Notes: generated from the sequence alone by a model not told the origin. Positions 1-7,496 are shown, numbered from the stretch's first letter. The stretch is DNA of 14,105 nucleotides from an uncultured Verrucomicrobiota bacterium (GCA_946615875.1 CAMOIK010000036.1:1-14105); one strand, 5' to 3'. A program made the numbers and translations.

Positions 1-1
1 C

Positions 2-115
2 GCAAGTGAATATATTGGCATCCGGTTCGTCAAACGCCCAGTGAATTCTGGCAGGTGGGAGGCGCGTCCGTCAGTCGCCTGGCAATCCCCACGAAAGCAG
101 GGAAATATGCTATAA
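2..115 (+). CDS. Possible 3' end of an upstream gene (SUMF1/FGE-like tail?)
   Basis: A reading frame is open from the left edge and stops at TAA 113-115. It gives 37 residues, including EYIGIRFVKRP near the start. Formylglycine-generating-enzyme (SUMF1) domains typically end in a G-[FI]-R-x-[VA]-[RK] segment, and this tail loosely resembles that. The fragment is too short to be sure it is coding, let alone to name it. If real, its stop codon lies inside the -10 element of the next promoter, so the two units are packed tightly. The other two forward frames close quickly. Confidence 0.3.
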   Translation, partial: ASEYIGIRFVKRPVNSGRWEARPSVAWQSPRKQGNML

Positions 116-118
116 TAT
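102..118 (+). promoter_or_regulatory. Extended -10 promoter of the secretin gene
   Basis: A perfect TATAAT (111-116) is preceded by TGC (108-110), which makes an extended -10 element. No convincing -35 hexamer lies 16-18 bp upstream (88-93 reads CCCACG), as is usual for extended -10 promoters. Transcription would begin near 123, leaving a leader of about 20 nt before the GTG at 142. The same GAAATAnnnTAnAATAT pattern occurs at the mreB promoter. Confidence 0.65.
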
Positions 119-124
119 CCCCGC

Positions 125-131
125 AAGGAGG
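125..131 (+). promoter_or_regulatory. Shine-Dalgarno that fixes the secretin start at GTG 142
   Basis: AAGGAGG lies 10 nt before GTG 142-144. An upstream in-frame ATG at 55 would add 29 residues, but it precedes the predicted transcription start and would bury the signal peptide. GTG 142 is therefore preferred. Confidence 0.7.
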
Positions 132-141
132 AAAAGAACGA

Positions 142-2274
142 GTGAAAACGAGCCGATATGCAGCCTGCGCGGCGGCCGCGCTCATCGCGGCGCGCGCGTT
201 TCTCGCCGTTGCCGAAGCATCGGACGGCGCGGCGGTCGCAGCCGTGCCCGACCCGACAATCGCGGTCGATGCCGTCGCGGCGCGTCTGCATTCGCTTGTG
301 GCGGAAAGCGGTGCGCTGCGTCTGACGGCGCTTGTCGTGGGCGCCGGAGGCGAAGGCGCGGCTCTCGTCGGCGGCGACGCGGCTGCGCCCAGGATAGTGC
401 ACGCCGGCAGCGTCGTAGGCGTGTCGGTCGGCGGCATGAAGATGGACGTTCTGGTGCGCCGCGTCACGGCGGAAGGCGTGGAGCTTTGTGCGCCAGGCGA
501 CGGCGGCGAGACCCCCGGCGTGATGCTGCGAGGCGCTTCCGCGCCGCTGGGCGGCGGCGATGCGGCGCGGCCGGAGTTCCTTCGCCACGTGGAATGCTCG
601 AAGACGCCGCTTGGCGATCTCATGCGCTTGATCTCAGACCAGGCGGGCGTCAATATCGCCGTGTCCGACAGTGCGGAGGGGAAGGTCGCCTCCATCTTCC
701 TGCGCAACGTGACGGCGGACGAGGCGGTGGAGGAGGTCTGCCGCGCCACGGGGCTGTGGTTCCGGCGCGACAACGCCTCGGGCGTGATGCGGATCATGTC
801 CATGGAGGAGTATGCGGACAATCTCAGCACTTTCCGAGAAGAGGCTACGGAGATGTTCACGCTCCTCTACCCGAACGTCATAGAGGTCGCAAGCGTCATA
901 TACGGCATCTATCCAGACCGCACGTTCGTCTCGCTCGGCGAGGAGGAGTTCGACGAGGACGACGAATACGATCTCTCGCGCCGCTTCCGCCGTTTCCGCG
1001 TGCTGGAGGAAAACGGCGGTTCCCAGTTCATGTCGATGGAGGCGCCGCAGGCTTCCTCAAGCGGTTCGCGTTCGGGAAGCGGCAGCTTCTCGTTCTCCCG
1101 CGGCGGCGCCGCAGGCCTCCTTTCGCAGTGGGACGAACTGCGGCGCCGTTCGCGCCGCCGCACCGCCGCCGCCGGCGCGGACGCGCAGACCGTCGGCTAC
1201 GACGACGCGGCGGCGATGGAAGCCGCCTACCGCGCAGGCGACACGAACCGCCTCGACAGCGTGAGAGGGCAGGCGACGGCCGCCGCCAACATATTCGTCT
1301 CGCTTTCCAGGCGCAACAACATGCTTGTCGTGCGCACCAGCGACTCTCGCGTGATGGACGAAATACGCGCCCTCGTGCGGCGGCTGGACGTGCCCACCCC
1401 AATGGTGCTCATGGAAGTCAAGGTGCTGGAGCTTTCCGTCGATGACGACTATGCGGCGAGCTTCACCTACTCGTTCAACCGCGGCACCCACGCCATCGGG
1501 CACGACGGCTCCGGCGAACCCAACATCTTCTCGGACATACTTCAGGGCGGGCAGAACGCCATCAACCCCACCTTCGCGTTCAAGGCCGTGTCGGACAACA
1601 TCACCGCGCAGATACGCCTCCTTCAGCGCGATGGCAAGATCCGCACCCTCGCCACCCCCACGCTGCTTGTCGCAAACAACGAAGTGGCGAGGATATTCTC
1701 CGGCAAGGAGTATCCTCTCGTCACCGGCTGGACGCCAGGCTCCGCCACTTCCAACGACGTGGGCGGCCCCACCATCGTTCCCTCCACGCCGGTCATAGAA
1801 CGCCAGGACGTGGGCACTATGCTGCTGATCACGCCCAACATAAACGCCGACAAGACCGTGACCCTGCGGCTGCTCCAGGAGAACAGCGAACTCAGCGCCG
1901 ACACGGCCGCCATACCAGTCATCGACGCCAACGGAGACGGCGGAGACAAAACGGTGCAGTTCATAGAGTCTCGCTCGTTGGCCGGCACTTTCATCGCGAA
2001 CGACGGCATGACCATCATGGCGGGAGGTCTCGTAAAGGAGACGGAGGGCGAGACCTATTGGCGGACGCCGATACTCGGCTCCCTTCCGCTCGTCGGTTGG
2101 CTTTTCAGGGGCACCGAGAAAGTGAAGGAACGCACGGAACTGATCGTCCTCATCAAGCCCCACGTGATCCTCACGCCGATCGAAGGCGGCAGAATCTCCC
2201 AGGGCGTCCTGGACGCCCTCTCCGCGCATCCCGCCGCCGACGGGCGCGATTCGATGGAGGTCCTCAAAGATTAA
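142..2274 (+). CDS. Secretin-family outer-membrane channel protein (GspD/PilQ-like)
   Basis: This 710-residue protein starts at GTG. The N-terminus KTSRYAACAAAALIAARAFL, ending near AEA-SD, looks like a Sec signal peptide without a lipobox. Residues about 65-122 form a short beta-rich, glycine-rich segment (LVGGD...VHAGSVVGVSVGGMKM...VTAEGVEL) that resembles GspC-HR/PilP clamp domains. This part is tentative. Residues about 147-230 look like a secretin N0/STN domain. A long variable insert follows: an acidic patch (267-277), a Ser/Gly-rich stretch (about 304-320) and an RRRSRRR patch (334-340). The N-domain repeat and the secretin domain run from about 400 to the end and carry the signature TPILGSLPLVGWLFRG at 642-657. 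Such proteins form gated rings for type II secretion or type IV pili. No ATPase or platform gene lies beside it, so the export system is undefined. The pseudopilin gene follows after 43 bp. Confidence 0.9.
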   Translation: MKTSRYAACAAAALIAARAFLAVAEASDGAAVAAVPDPTIAVDAVAARLHSLVAESGALRLTALVVGAGGEGAALVGGDAAAPRIVHAGSVVGVSVGGMKMDVLVRRVTAEGVELCAPGDGGETPGVMLRGASAPLGGGDAARPEFLRHVECSKTPLGDLMRLISDQAGVNIAVSDSAEGKVASIFLRNVTADEAVEEVCRATGLWFRRDNASGVMRIMSMEEYADNLSTFREEATEMFTLLYPNVIEVASVIYGIYPDRTFVSLGEEEFDEDDEYDLSRRFRRFRVLEENGGSQFMSMEAPQASSSGSRSGSGSFSFSRGGAAGLLSQWDELRRRSRRRTAAAGADAQTVGYDDAAAMEAAYRAGDTNRLDSVRGQATAAANIFVSLSRRNNMLVVRTSDSRVMDEIRALVRRLDVPTPMVLMEVKVLELSVDDDYAASFTYSFNRGTHAIGHDGSGEPNIFSDILQGGQNAINPTFAFKAVSDNITAQIRLLQRDGKIRTLATPTLLVANNEVARIFSGKEYPLVTGWTPGSATSNDVGGPTIVPSTPVIERQDVGTMLLITPNINADKTVTLRLLQENSELSADTAAIPVIDANGDGGDKTVQFIESRSLAGTFIANDGMTIMAGGLVKETEGETYWRTPILGSLPLVGWLFRGTEKVKERTELIVLIKPHVILTPIEGGRISQGVLDALSAHPAADGRDSMEVLKD

Positions 2275-2317
2275 TGCCGATGCTCACAAGCAGGTGGAAT
2301 GGCAGAAAGGAAAGAAC

Positions 2318-3313
2318 ATGAAACAGGCATTCACGCTGATAGAACTCCTCATGGTGATCGCGCTCATAGCGATCGTATCTACCATCGCCGTGACGAAGAT
2401 AGGCGGCATAAGCGAGGCGTCGGCCCGCAAGGTTTCGCTTGCCAACCAGAAGGCGGTGGAAAGGGGAGTGGCCGCATATCTGGCCTTCGGCAGCAGGGGG
2501 ATAGACAGGCTCGATTCCATGATCGACGACGAAGTCCCCCTGAAAGGCGCCTCGTCGGGCTTCTACGACCTCGCGGGCGCCTCCCTCTCCAAGACGGGCG
2601 CCGGTTTCTACCTCGGCCCGGACGCCGACAAACTCGGCGCCCTGGACGCGCTCGCCGTGTCCGAAAGGAACTCCGGCCTCACGCCGAATCTCGCCAACAT
2701 GGTTTTCCTGCCTTACAGCCTCAGCGCCGACGAAGCGTATGCGCTCGGCAACTGGGGCTACCGCTATGTCATGAGGCACGCTTCCTACGCCGACGAGTCC
2801 CCGTTGGCGCGATACTCGAAGGGCGACGACGGCGCATTCCTGCCGGATGACGCCGGGATTGGCCTCGACCCCAACCGCTCCGCCTGCATCCCTCGCGCCA
2901 TAACCAACGGCATGGTCGTGGCCGCCATATCGCCGTTCTCCCCGGCTGGGCGCGAAATCTACCGCGACTGCGGGCAGAACCTGACCGACACCGTCGATCC
3001 CGGCGGCAAGTCTCCGCAGGAGATCGCCGCCGCATACCGCGCGGACAGCGCCTCCGTCCTCGCGCAGTTGAAGGCGACGGGCGGTCCGCTCCTCGCCTTT
3101 GGCTTGGGCGACAGGGCGTCTATCGTCGGCTCAGGCGACGCGGGCCTGGAGTCCGCACCATACGCCACCTACCCGAACAGGAAGTTCTACACGCGCTACA
3201 TCCTGCTTTTCCGCGTCGATACTTCGACAAAGGCGGGCAGAGTCTCCTTCGCCGGTGTCATCGACCCGTGCGGCAGCACCGTCCGTACCGCGCAGGCCGC
3301 CCTGCGGCAGTGA
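2318..3313 (+). CDS. Type II secretion-type pseudopilin-like protein
   Basis: This 331-residue protein begins MKQA/FTLIELLMVIALIAIV, which is a prepilin peptidase site followed by one hydrophobic helix with the family's Glu at +5. The residue before the cut is Ala instead of the usual Gly. ATG 2318 is chosen because AAGGA (2307-2311) lies 6 nt upstream and it places the cleavage site four residues in. An in-frame ATG at 2294 would give an unusually long leader. The remaining roughly 300 residues form a soluble domain that I do not recognise, much larger than a standard major pseudopilin (about 140 residues). It contains several Cys, including NRSACIPRAI and DPCGSTV near the end. It is probably co-transcribed with the secretin and may form part of a pseudopilus working with it. 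No terminator with a T-run follows. Confidence 0.8.
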   Translation: MKQAFTLIELLMVIALIAIVSTIAVTKIGGISEASARKVSLANQKAVERGVAAYLAFGSRGIDRLDSMIDDEVPLKGASSGFYDLAGASLSKTGAGFYLGPDADKLGALDALAVSERNSGLTPNLANMVFLPYSLSADEAYALGNWGYRYVMRHASYADESPLARYSKGDDGAFLPDDAGIGLDPNRSACIPRAITNGMVVAAISPFSPAGREIYRDCGQNLTDTVDPGGKSPQEIAAAYRADSASVLAQLKATGGPLLAFGLGDRASIVGSGDAGLESAPYATYPNRKFYTRYILLFRVDTSTKAGRVSFAGVIDPCGSTVRTAQAALRQ

Positions 3314-3332
3314 TTTTCCCGGCCGGGCGCCC

Positions 3333-3361
3333 TTGACAAAACGAGCGAAATAGCGTAAAAT
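3333..3361 (+). promoter_or_regulatory. Strong sigma70-type promoter of the mre operon
   Basis: TTGACA (3333-3338) and TAAAAT (3356-3361) are separated by exactly 17 bp: a perfect -35 and a five-of-six -10. The predicted start is near 3368, about 31 nt before the mreB ATG. It lies just after the pseudopilin stop (3311-3313), so the elongasome operon has its own promoter and need not depend on read-through. Confidence 0.8.
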
Positions 3362-3364
3362 ATG

Positions 3365-3382
3365 TCTCCGTAATCTCGGAGA
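3365..3382 (+). promoter_or_regulatory. Perfect dyad at the mreB transcription start
   Basis: TCTCCG (3365-3370) and CGGAGA (3377-3382) are exact inverted arms around a 6-nt centre. The dyad straddles the predicted start near 3368. It could act as a DNA operator or, if transcription starts a little upstream, as a 5'-end hairpin. No cognate regulator is identifiable. Confidence 0.4.
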
Positions 3383-3398
3383 AGCGAAAAGGACGCAA

Positions 3399-4442
3399 AT
3401 GTTTGGAAAGTTGAAGAGCCTGTTTTCGACCGACATCGGCATCGACCTTGGCACGGCGAACTCGCTCGTGTACGTGAAGGACCGCGGCATCGTGCTGCGC
3501 GAGCCTTCCGTCGTGGCGATACAGGCCGGCTCCAAGCATGTGCTGGCCGTGGGCGAGGATGCCAAGCAGATGCTTGGCAGAACTCCCGGCAACATCATCG
3601 CCATCCGCCCGATGAAGTCTGGAGTCATTGCCGATTTCGACATCACCGAGGCTATGATTGCATATTTCATCAACAAGGTGTGTCCAAAGCGCTGGTGGTC
3701 GAAGAACATGAAGTGGATGCGTCCACGCATGGTGATCGCAGTGCCAAGCGGCATAACCGAGGTGGAGAAGAGGGCGGTGCAGGACGCCGCCGAGAACGCC
3801 GGAGCGCGTGACGTCATCCTCATAGAGGAGCCGATGGCCGCCGCGATCGGCGTGGGCCTGCCAGTCGCGGAGCCTGCCGGATCGATGATTGTCGATATCG
3901 GCGGCGGCACTTGCGAAGTGGCCATCATCTCGCTTGCCGGCATCGTGCACTCCAACAGCGCGAGAGCGGCCGGCGGCGACGCGATGGACGACTGCATCCG
4001 CGGCTACATCAAGCGCGTTTACAATCTCCACATCGGCGAACGGACCGCAGAGGACGTCAAGATAAAGATAGGCAGCGCATTCCCAATGGGCGAAGAGAGC
4101 TCGTTGGACGTGTGCGGCATGGATGTGGTAACTGGGTTGCCGAAGACTTTGACCATTACCTCCGAGGAAATCAGATCCGCCCTGAAAGACCCCGTGTCGC
4201 TCATTGTCGATACGGTTCGTTCCACGCTCGACAAGTGCGAGCCCGAGCTGGCGGTCGATTTGATAGACAGGGGGATCGTGCTATCAGGCGGCAGTTCGCA
4301 GCTGCGCGGTCTGGACAGGCTGCTCTCCAAGGAGACTGGCCTGCCTGTCGTGGTGGCGGACGATCCGCTTTCCGCCGTCGCGGAAGGCACGGGGGTTGTG
4401 ATGAGCGAACTGGACGTCCTTTCGCGGCACAACGCCAAATAG
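3399..4442 (+). CDS. mreB: Rod shape-determining actin homologue MreB
   Basis: This 347-residue bacterial actin forms membrane-bound ATP-dependent filaments that guide side-wall peptidoglycan synthesis. The ATPase motifs are all visible. Phosphate-1 is DIGIDLGTANS (12-22). The catalytic Glu region is LIEEPMAAAIG (E143/E144). Phosphate-2 is VDIGGGTCEV (D166 onward, with Cys172 where Thr is common). The adenosine-site segment is GIVLSGGSSQLRGL near the C-terminus. The first ten residues, MFGKLKSLFS, fit the amphipathic membrane-binding helix of Gram-negative MreB. ATG 3399 has AAGGA (3389-3393) 5 nt upstream. The length is normal for the family. It is the first gene of the mreBCD-mrdA-rodA operon under the promoter at 3333. 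Confidence 0.97.
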   Translation: MFGKLKSLFSTDIGIDLGTANSLVYVKDRGIVLREPSVVAIQAGSKHVLAVGEDAKQMLGRTPGNIIAIRPMKSGVIADFDITEAMIAYFINKVCPKRWWSKNMKWMRPRMVIAVPSGITEVEKRAVQDAAENAGARDVILIEEPMAAAIGVGLPVAEPAGSMIVDIGGGTCEVAIISLAGIVHSNSARAAGGDAMDDCIRGYIKRVYNLHIGERTAEDVKIKIGSAFPMGEESSLDVCGMDVVTGLPKTLTITSEEIRSALKDPVSLIVDTVRSTLDKCEPELAVDLIDRGIVLSGGSSQLRGLDRLLSKETGLPVVVADDPLSAVAEGTGVVMSELDVLSRHNAK

Positions 4443-4456
4443 CGTAAAGTCTCCGG

Positions 4457-4485
4457 CTTCCCTCGCGCTGTTGCGGCAGGGAAGG
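4457..4485 (+). promoter_or_regulatory. Hairpin covering the mreC ribosome binding site
   Basis: CTTCCCT (4457-4463) pairs perfectly with AGGGAAG (4478-4484). The stem continues after a 2x2 internal loop with three more pairs and a TGTT loop. The 3' arm contains the mreC Shine-Dalgarno GGGAAGG (4479-4485), which lies 5 nt before the TTG start at 4491. Folding would hide the ribosome site and lower MreC output relative to MreB. There is no T-run, so it is not an intrinsic terminator. Confidence 0.5.
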
Positions 4486-4490
4486 CGAAA

Positions 4491-5276
4491 TTGAACAGAA
4501 GGGTGAACAACAGGACATTGGCGGTCGTCGCAGGCGCGGCGACGGCGCTTGTCTTGTTTTGCGTGTTTCGCAGCGCCTGCGTCGAGGCGGTGTATCCCGT
4601 CGAACGCGCGCGACACGTCTTCTCTCGCAAGGTGCTGACGCGGCTGGGCGGCGTGTTCCATGCGTCCGAAACGGCTGCGGAGAACGTGCGACTGAGGCGC
4701 GAAGTGGCGTCGCTAGCCATGACGCAGGGCGACAATGCGCGTCTGGAGGAGGAGAACGCGCGGCTTCGCGCCGCGCTTGACTACCAGAAGAGAACGCCTG
4801 GCCACTGGGTGGCGGCCAGTGTGCTTTCCGAGGGCGGCGGCGCTGCGGCGGCGCGCCGGACGATACGCGTCGCCAAAGGCAGTCTCGCCGGGGTGATGAA
4901 AGGAGCGGTCGTGGCCGTTCCAGACGGCCTTGTGGGGCGCGTGACGTCCGTCACGCCGCACACGGCGGAAGTGCTGCTCATAGTCGATCCATCGTTGAAG
5001 GTCTCGTGCATCATCGAGGGGAAACGCGGCGCGAAAGGGATACTTTCCGGCGGCACGGACGACCGGCTTGTGATGCGCCACTTTTCGCAGGATGCCACGG
5101 TGACGCCTGGTGCGCGGGTGTTCACTTCTGGTTTGGGCGGGGTGTTCCCGAGCGGCATAGAAGTCGGCTCGCTGCTTGGTGCGCCGCCGAGCGGCGACGG
5201 CGCGTTGCTGCGCGAGTGCGAAGTCCGTCCGTCCGTCGATTTCGCCAGTCTGGAGGACGTGTTCATACGGCAATGA
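4491..5276 (+). CDS. mreC: Rod shape-determining protein MreC
   Basis: This 261-residue inner-membrane protein links MreB to the periplasmic PBP2/RodA complex. The N-terminus has one membrane segment (about 9-28, TLAVVAGAATALVLFCVF). A heptad-rich coiled coil follows (about 60-100, with VRLRREV and ARLEEENARLRAAL). The C-terminal beta-barrel pair then includes GLVGRVTSVTPHTAEVLLI and ends FASLEDVFIRQ. The start is taken as TTG 4491, supported by GGGAAGG 5 nt upstream. GTG 4503 is a weaker alternative because its purine tract is immediately adjacent. The length is near the family norm. The stop overlaps the mreD start (ATGA). The upstream hairpin and the rare start codon suggest reduced translation. 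Confidence 0.95.
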   Translation: MNRRVNNRTLAVVAGAATALVLFCVFRSACVEAVYPVERARHVFSRKVLTRLGGVFHASETAAENVRLRREVASLAMTQGDNARLEEENARLRAALDYQKRTPGHWVAASVLSEGGGAAAARRTIRVAKGSLAGVMKGAVVAVPDGLVGRVTSVTPHTAEVLLIVDPSLKVSCIIEGKRGAKGILSGGTDDRLVMRHFSQDATVTPGARVFTSGLGGVFPSGIEVGSLLGAPPSGDGALLRECEVRPSVDFASLEDVFIRQ

Positions 5277-5725
5277 AGAGCGAAGTCGTCCAGCTTGCGA
5301 TAGCGTTGGGTGCGCTGGTCTTCGGCGGCGCGGCGGAGGAGATGCTGCCGAAGCTTCCTGGCGTGGGCTTTCCCGTGCTTCTCATGGCCAGCATATACAT
5401 GGCGAAGAAGCGCGGGACGTGGCAGATGTTCATGTTCGCCGCGGCGGCGGGCGCGCTGGAGGACGCTCTTTCGTCGCTACCGTGGGCGACGAGCATGTCG
5501 TTCTTCTGCATCGCTGCGGCGTTCGTGCGCACGACCGGTCTGGAGTGGAGCGCCTACGTCTGCGCGTATCCCGTATATCAGCTGTGGATAAGAATGTGGT
5601 GCGCCACGCTGGAGGGCGGCATCTACAGCCGCTTTCTGCTGGCGATACCGATGGGGCTGGCCACGGCGGCGGCCGTGTTCTGGGCGCTCGACCGTCTCGA
5701 CAGGAAGGGGGCGGTCTGTGAATAG
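5273..5725 (+). CDS. mreD: Rod shape-determining protein MreD
   Basis: This 150-residue, strongly hydrophobic protein has several predicted membrane segments (for example QLAIALGALVFG, VLLMASIYMA, FMFAAAAGALEDAL, FCIAAAFV and a C-terminal helix). MreD is the polytopic membrane partner of MreC. The sequence is poorly conserved in this family, so the assignment rests on size, topology and its place between mreC and mrdA. ATG 5273 is chosen because it overlaps the mreC TGA as ATGA, indicating translational coupling. A possible GGAGGA lies 15 nt upstream, too far to be a normal ribosome site. A longer in-frame extension back to 5006 would lie wholly inside mreC and is rejected. The end overlaps the mrdA start by 8 bp. 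Confidence 0.9.
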   Translation: MKSEVVQLAIALGALVFGGAAEEMLPKLPGVGFPVLLMASIYMAKKRGTWQMFMFAAAAGALEDALSSLPWATSMSFFCIAAAFVRTTGLEWSAYVCAYPVYQLWIRMWCATLEGGIYSRFLLAIPMGLATAAAVFWALDRLDRKGAVCE

Positions 5726-7496
5726 TGCCAGGCAGAACGCGCAGGACGCCTTCCGCCGCACGGGCGACTTTACTTGCGTCGCAGTGGCCGCGCTGTTCCT
5801 GGCGGGCTTCGCCGCGCTCGCCGTGAAACTGCGCGACGTGCAGGTGGAGAACGTGGCGTCGCTCGCCTACGATGCGGCGCGGCAGAGCGTCCGCAGAGTG
5901 CGGGTTCCCGGCGAGCGCGGACGGATACTGGCGGCCGACGGCACCGTGCTCGCCGCAAACAGGCCCGCTCGGACGATTGTGGTGAACGCCGAGGCTTTCC
6001 AGAGGCGTACATGGGAGGCGACGGCGTCAAACATCCTGGCGGCGGTGGAGAGGGCGTCGGCGTTCGTCGGCCGCGAGTCGCGCCTGACCGCCGACGACAT
6101 CCGGCGCCACATCCGGCGCAATCTCGCGCGCCCTCTCGTGGCCTGGAAGGACGTGACGGACGATGAGCTTGCCCGCTTCGCGGAGAACGAGTGCGAGATG
6201 CCGGGGCTCTCGTGCACGGAATCTGCCGAGCGCTTCTATCCGCAGGGATCCCTCGCCGCCCATCTTGTCGGCTACGTGGGGCGCGACCGCGTTGAAGCCA
6301 GCGAAGGCGACGAGAGGATGAACTATGTCGATTTCGAGATGTGCGGACGTGGCGGGCTGGAGGACCGATACGACAGTTTTCTGCGCGGGGTGCCCGGCGA
6401 GCGCAAGCTGACGGTCGATGCGCGCGGTTTCGCGTGTCGCGAGTGGACTGTGGTGGAGCCGCAGAAGGGGCCGGACCTGGTGCTGACCATCGACATGGCG
6501 CTGCAGACTGCTGCTGAGCGCGAGCTGGCCGGCTGCAAGGGGGCGTGTGTGGTGATGGATCCCCGCGACGGCGCGGTGCTGGCGATGGCGAGTTCGCCCG
6601 GCTACGATCCCAACGACTTCGTGCCTTCGCTCCCGGCGCGTTTGTGGGAGGACCTGTCGCGCGATCCCGGCAAGCCTCTGCTCAACCGCGCCACGCAGGG
6701 CACATACGCTCCCGGCTCAACGTTCAAGCCGGTGACGGCGTTCGCCGGGATGTCGGCTGGACTCAGCCCGACCGCCGCCTACGACTGTTCCGGGGCGTAT
6801 CGCGTAGGCCGCATGAAAATACGGTGTTCCCATGCGTGGGGGCATTGGAGCGGCAGACTGGACCTGGCGAACGCGCTCAAGGAAAGCTGCAACCCCTATT
6901 TCTGCGACTTCGCGGTCCGCGCTGGCACGAACGCGCTGATAACGGCGGCGCGCGCGTCTGGACTTGGTGCCAAGACCGGCATCGACTTCTCGGTCGAGGC
7001 GGCGGGGGTGGTGCCCGACGACGAATGGAAGCGCGCGCACTGGCACGAGCGCTGGTATCCCGGCGACTTGCCGCAGATGGCGATCGGCCAGGGGATGCTG
7101 CTCGTCACGCCGCTCCAGATGGCGAGGCTCGCCGGCGCGATAGGGACGGGCTACATGGTGCGCCCGCACCTGAAGGCGGGCGAGCCGCCGGAGCGCACGT
7201 CGCTGCCTTTCCCGAAATGGCAGTGCGATATAGTCCGCGACGGTCTCTGCCGCGTAGTGAACGCGCCCGGCGGCACCGGGTGGCGTGCCGGTGACGGCGT
7301 ATCCGTGAAGGTGGCCGGCAAGACCGGCACGGCGGAGGTCGGGACCGGCGAGACGCGCCGCAAGAACACGTGGTTCATGGGCTACGCGCCGGCGGAGAAC
7401 CCGACCGTGGCGCTCGCCATCGTCGTCGAGAACGGCGAGACGGGCGGCTCCACGGCCGCGCCCAAGGCCCGCGAGATATTGAAGGCGAGATTCTGA
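5718..7496 (+). CDS. mrdA: Penicillin-binding protein 2, peptidoglycan transpeptidase
   Basis: This 592-residue class B PBP crosslinks new glycan strands made by RodA during elongation. The N-terminal membrane anchor is about 17-36 (FTCVAVAALFLAGFAALAV). A pedestal domain with the conserved RGRILAADGTVLAANRP follows. The transpeptidase domain has all three active-site motifs: STFK with Ser334 and Lys337, SCN at 390-392, and KTG at 535-537 (in VAGKTGTAEVG). GTG 5718 is chosen because AGGAAGGGGG lies just upstream and it gives a short cytoplasmic tail before the anchor. It overlaps mreD by 8 bp, and rodA begins 20 bp after its stop. Placement next to rodA distinguishes it from the division enzyme FtsI. 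Nothing looks truncated. Confidence 0.96.
   Translation: MNSARQNAQDAFRRTGDFTCVAVAALFLAGFAALAVKLRDVQVENVASLAYDAARQSVRRVRVPGERGRILAADGTVLAANRPARTIVVNAEAFQRRTWEATASNILAAVERASAFVGRESRLTADDIRRHIRRNLARPLVAWKDVTDDELARFAENECEMPGLSCTESAERFYPQGSLAAHLVGYVGRDRVEASEGDERMNYVDFEMCGRGGLEDRYDSFLRGVPGERKLTVDARGFACREWTVVEPQKGPDLVLTIDMALQTAAERELAGCKGACVVMDPRDGAVLAMASSPGYDPNDFVPSLPARLWEDLSRDPGKPLLNRATQGTYAPGSTFKPVTAFAGMSAGLSPTAAYDCSGAYRVGRMKIRCSHAWGHWSGRLDLANALKESCNPYFCDFAVRAGTNALITAARASGLGAKTGIDFSVEAAGVVPDDEWKRAHWHERWYPGDLPQMAIGQGMLLVTPLQMARLAGAIGTGYMVRPHLKAGEPPERTSLPFPKWQCDIVRDGLCRVVNAPGGTGWRAGDGVSVKVAGKTGTAEVGTGETRRKNTWFMGYAPAENPTVALAIVVENGETGGSTAAPKAREILKARF

Noticed and set aside
1057..2229. Long reverse-strand open frame across the secretin gene
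   Set aside because: High-GC shadow of the real gene. Its protein has no recognisable domain and the forward frame has clear secretin motifs.
3318..3332. GC palindromes CCCGGCCGGG and GGGCGCCC after the pseudopilin gene, as an intrinsic terminator
   Set aside because: They overlap each other, have no real loop and no T-run follows. They lie directly before the mreB -35.
5006..5272. N-terminal extension of MreD into mreC
   Set aside because: The extension is soluble, Arg/His-rich and lies wholly in the mreC reading region. The ATGA junction at 5273 gives a normal-sized MreD.
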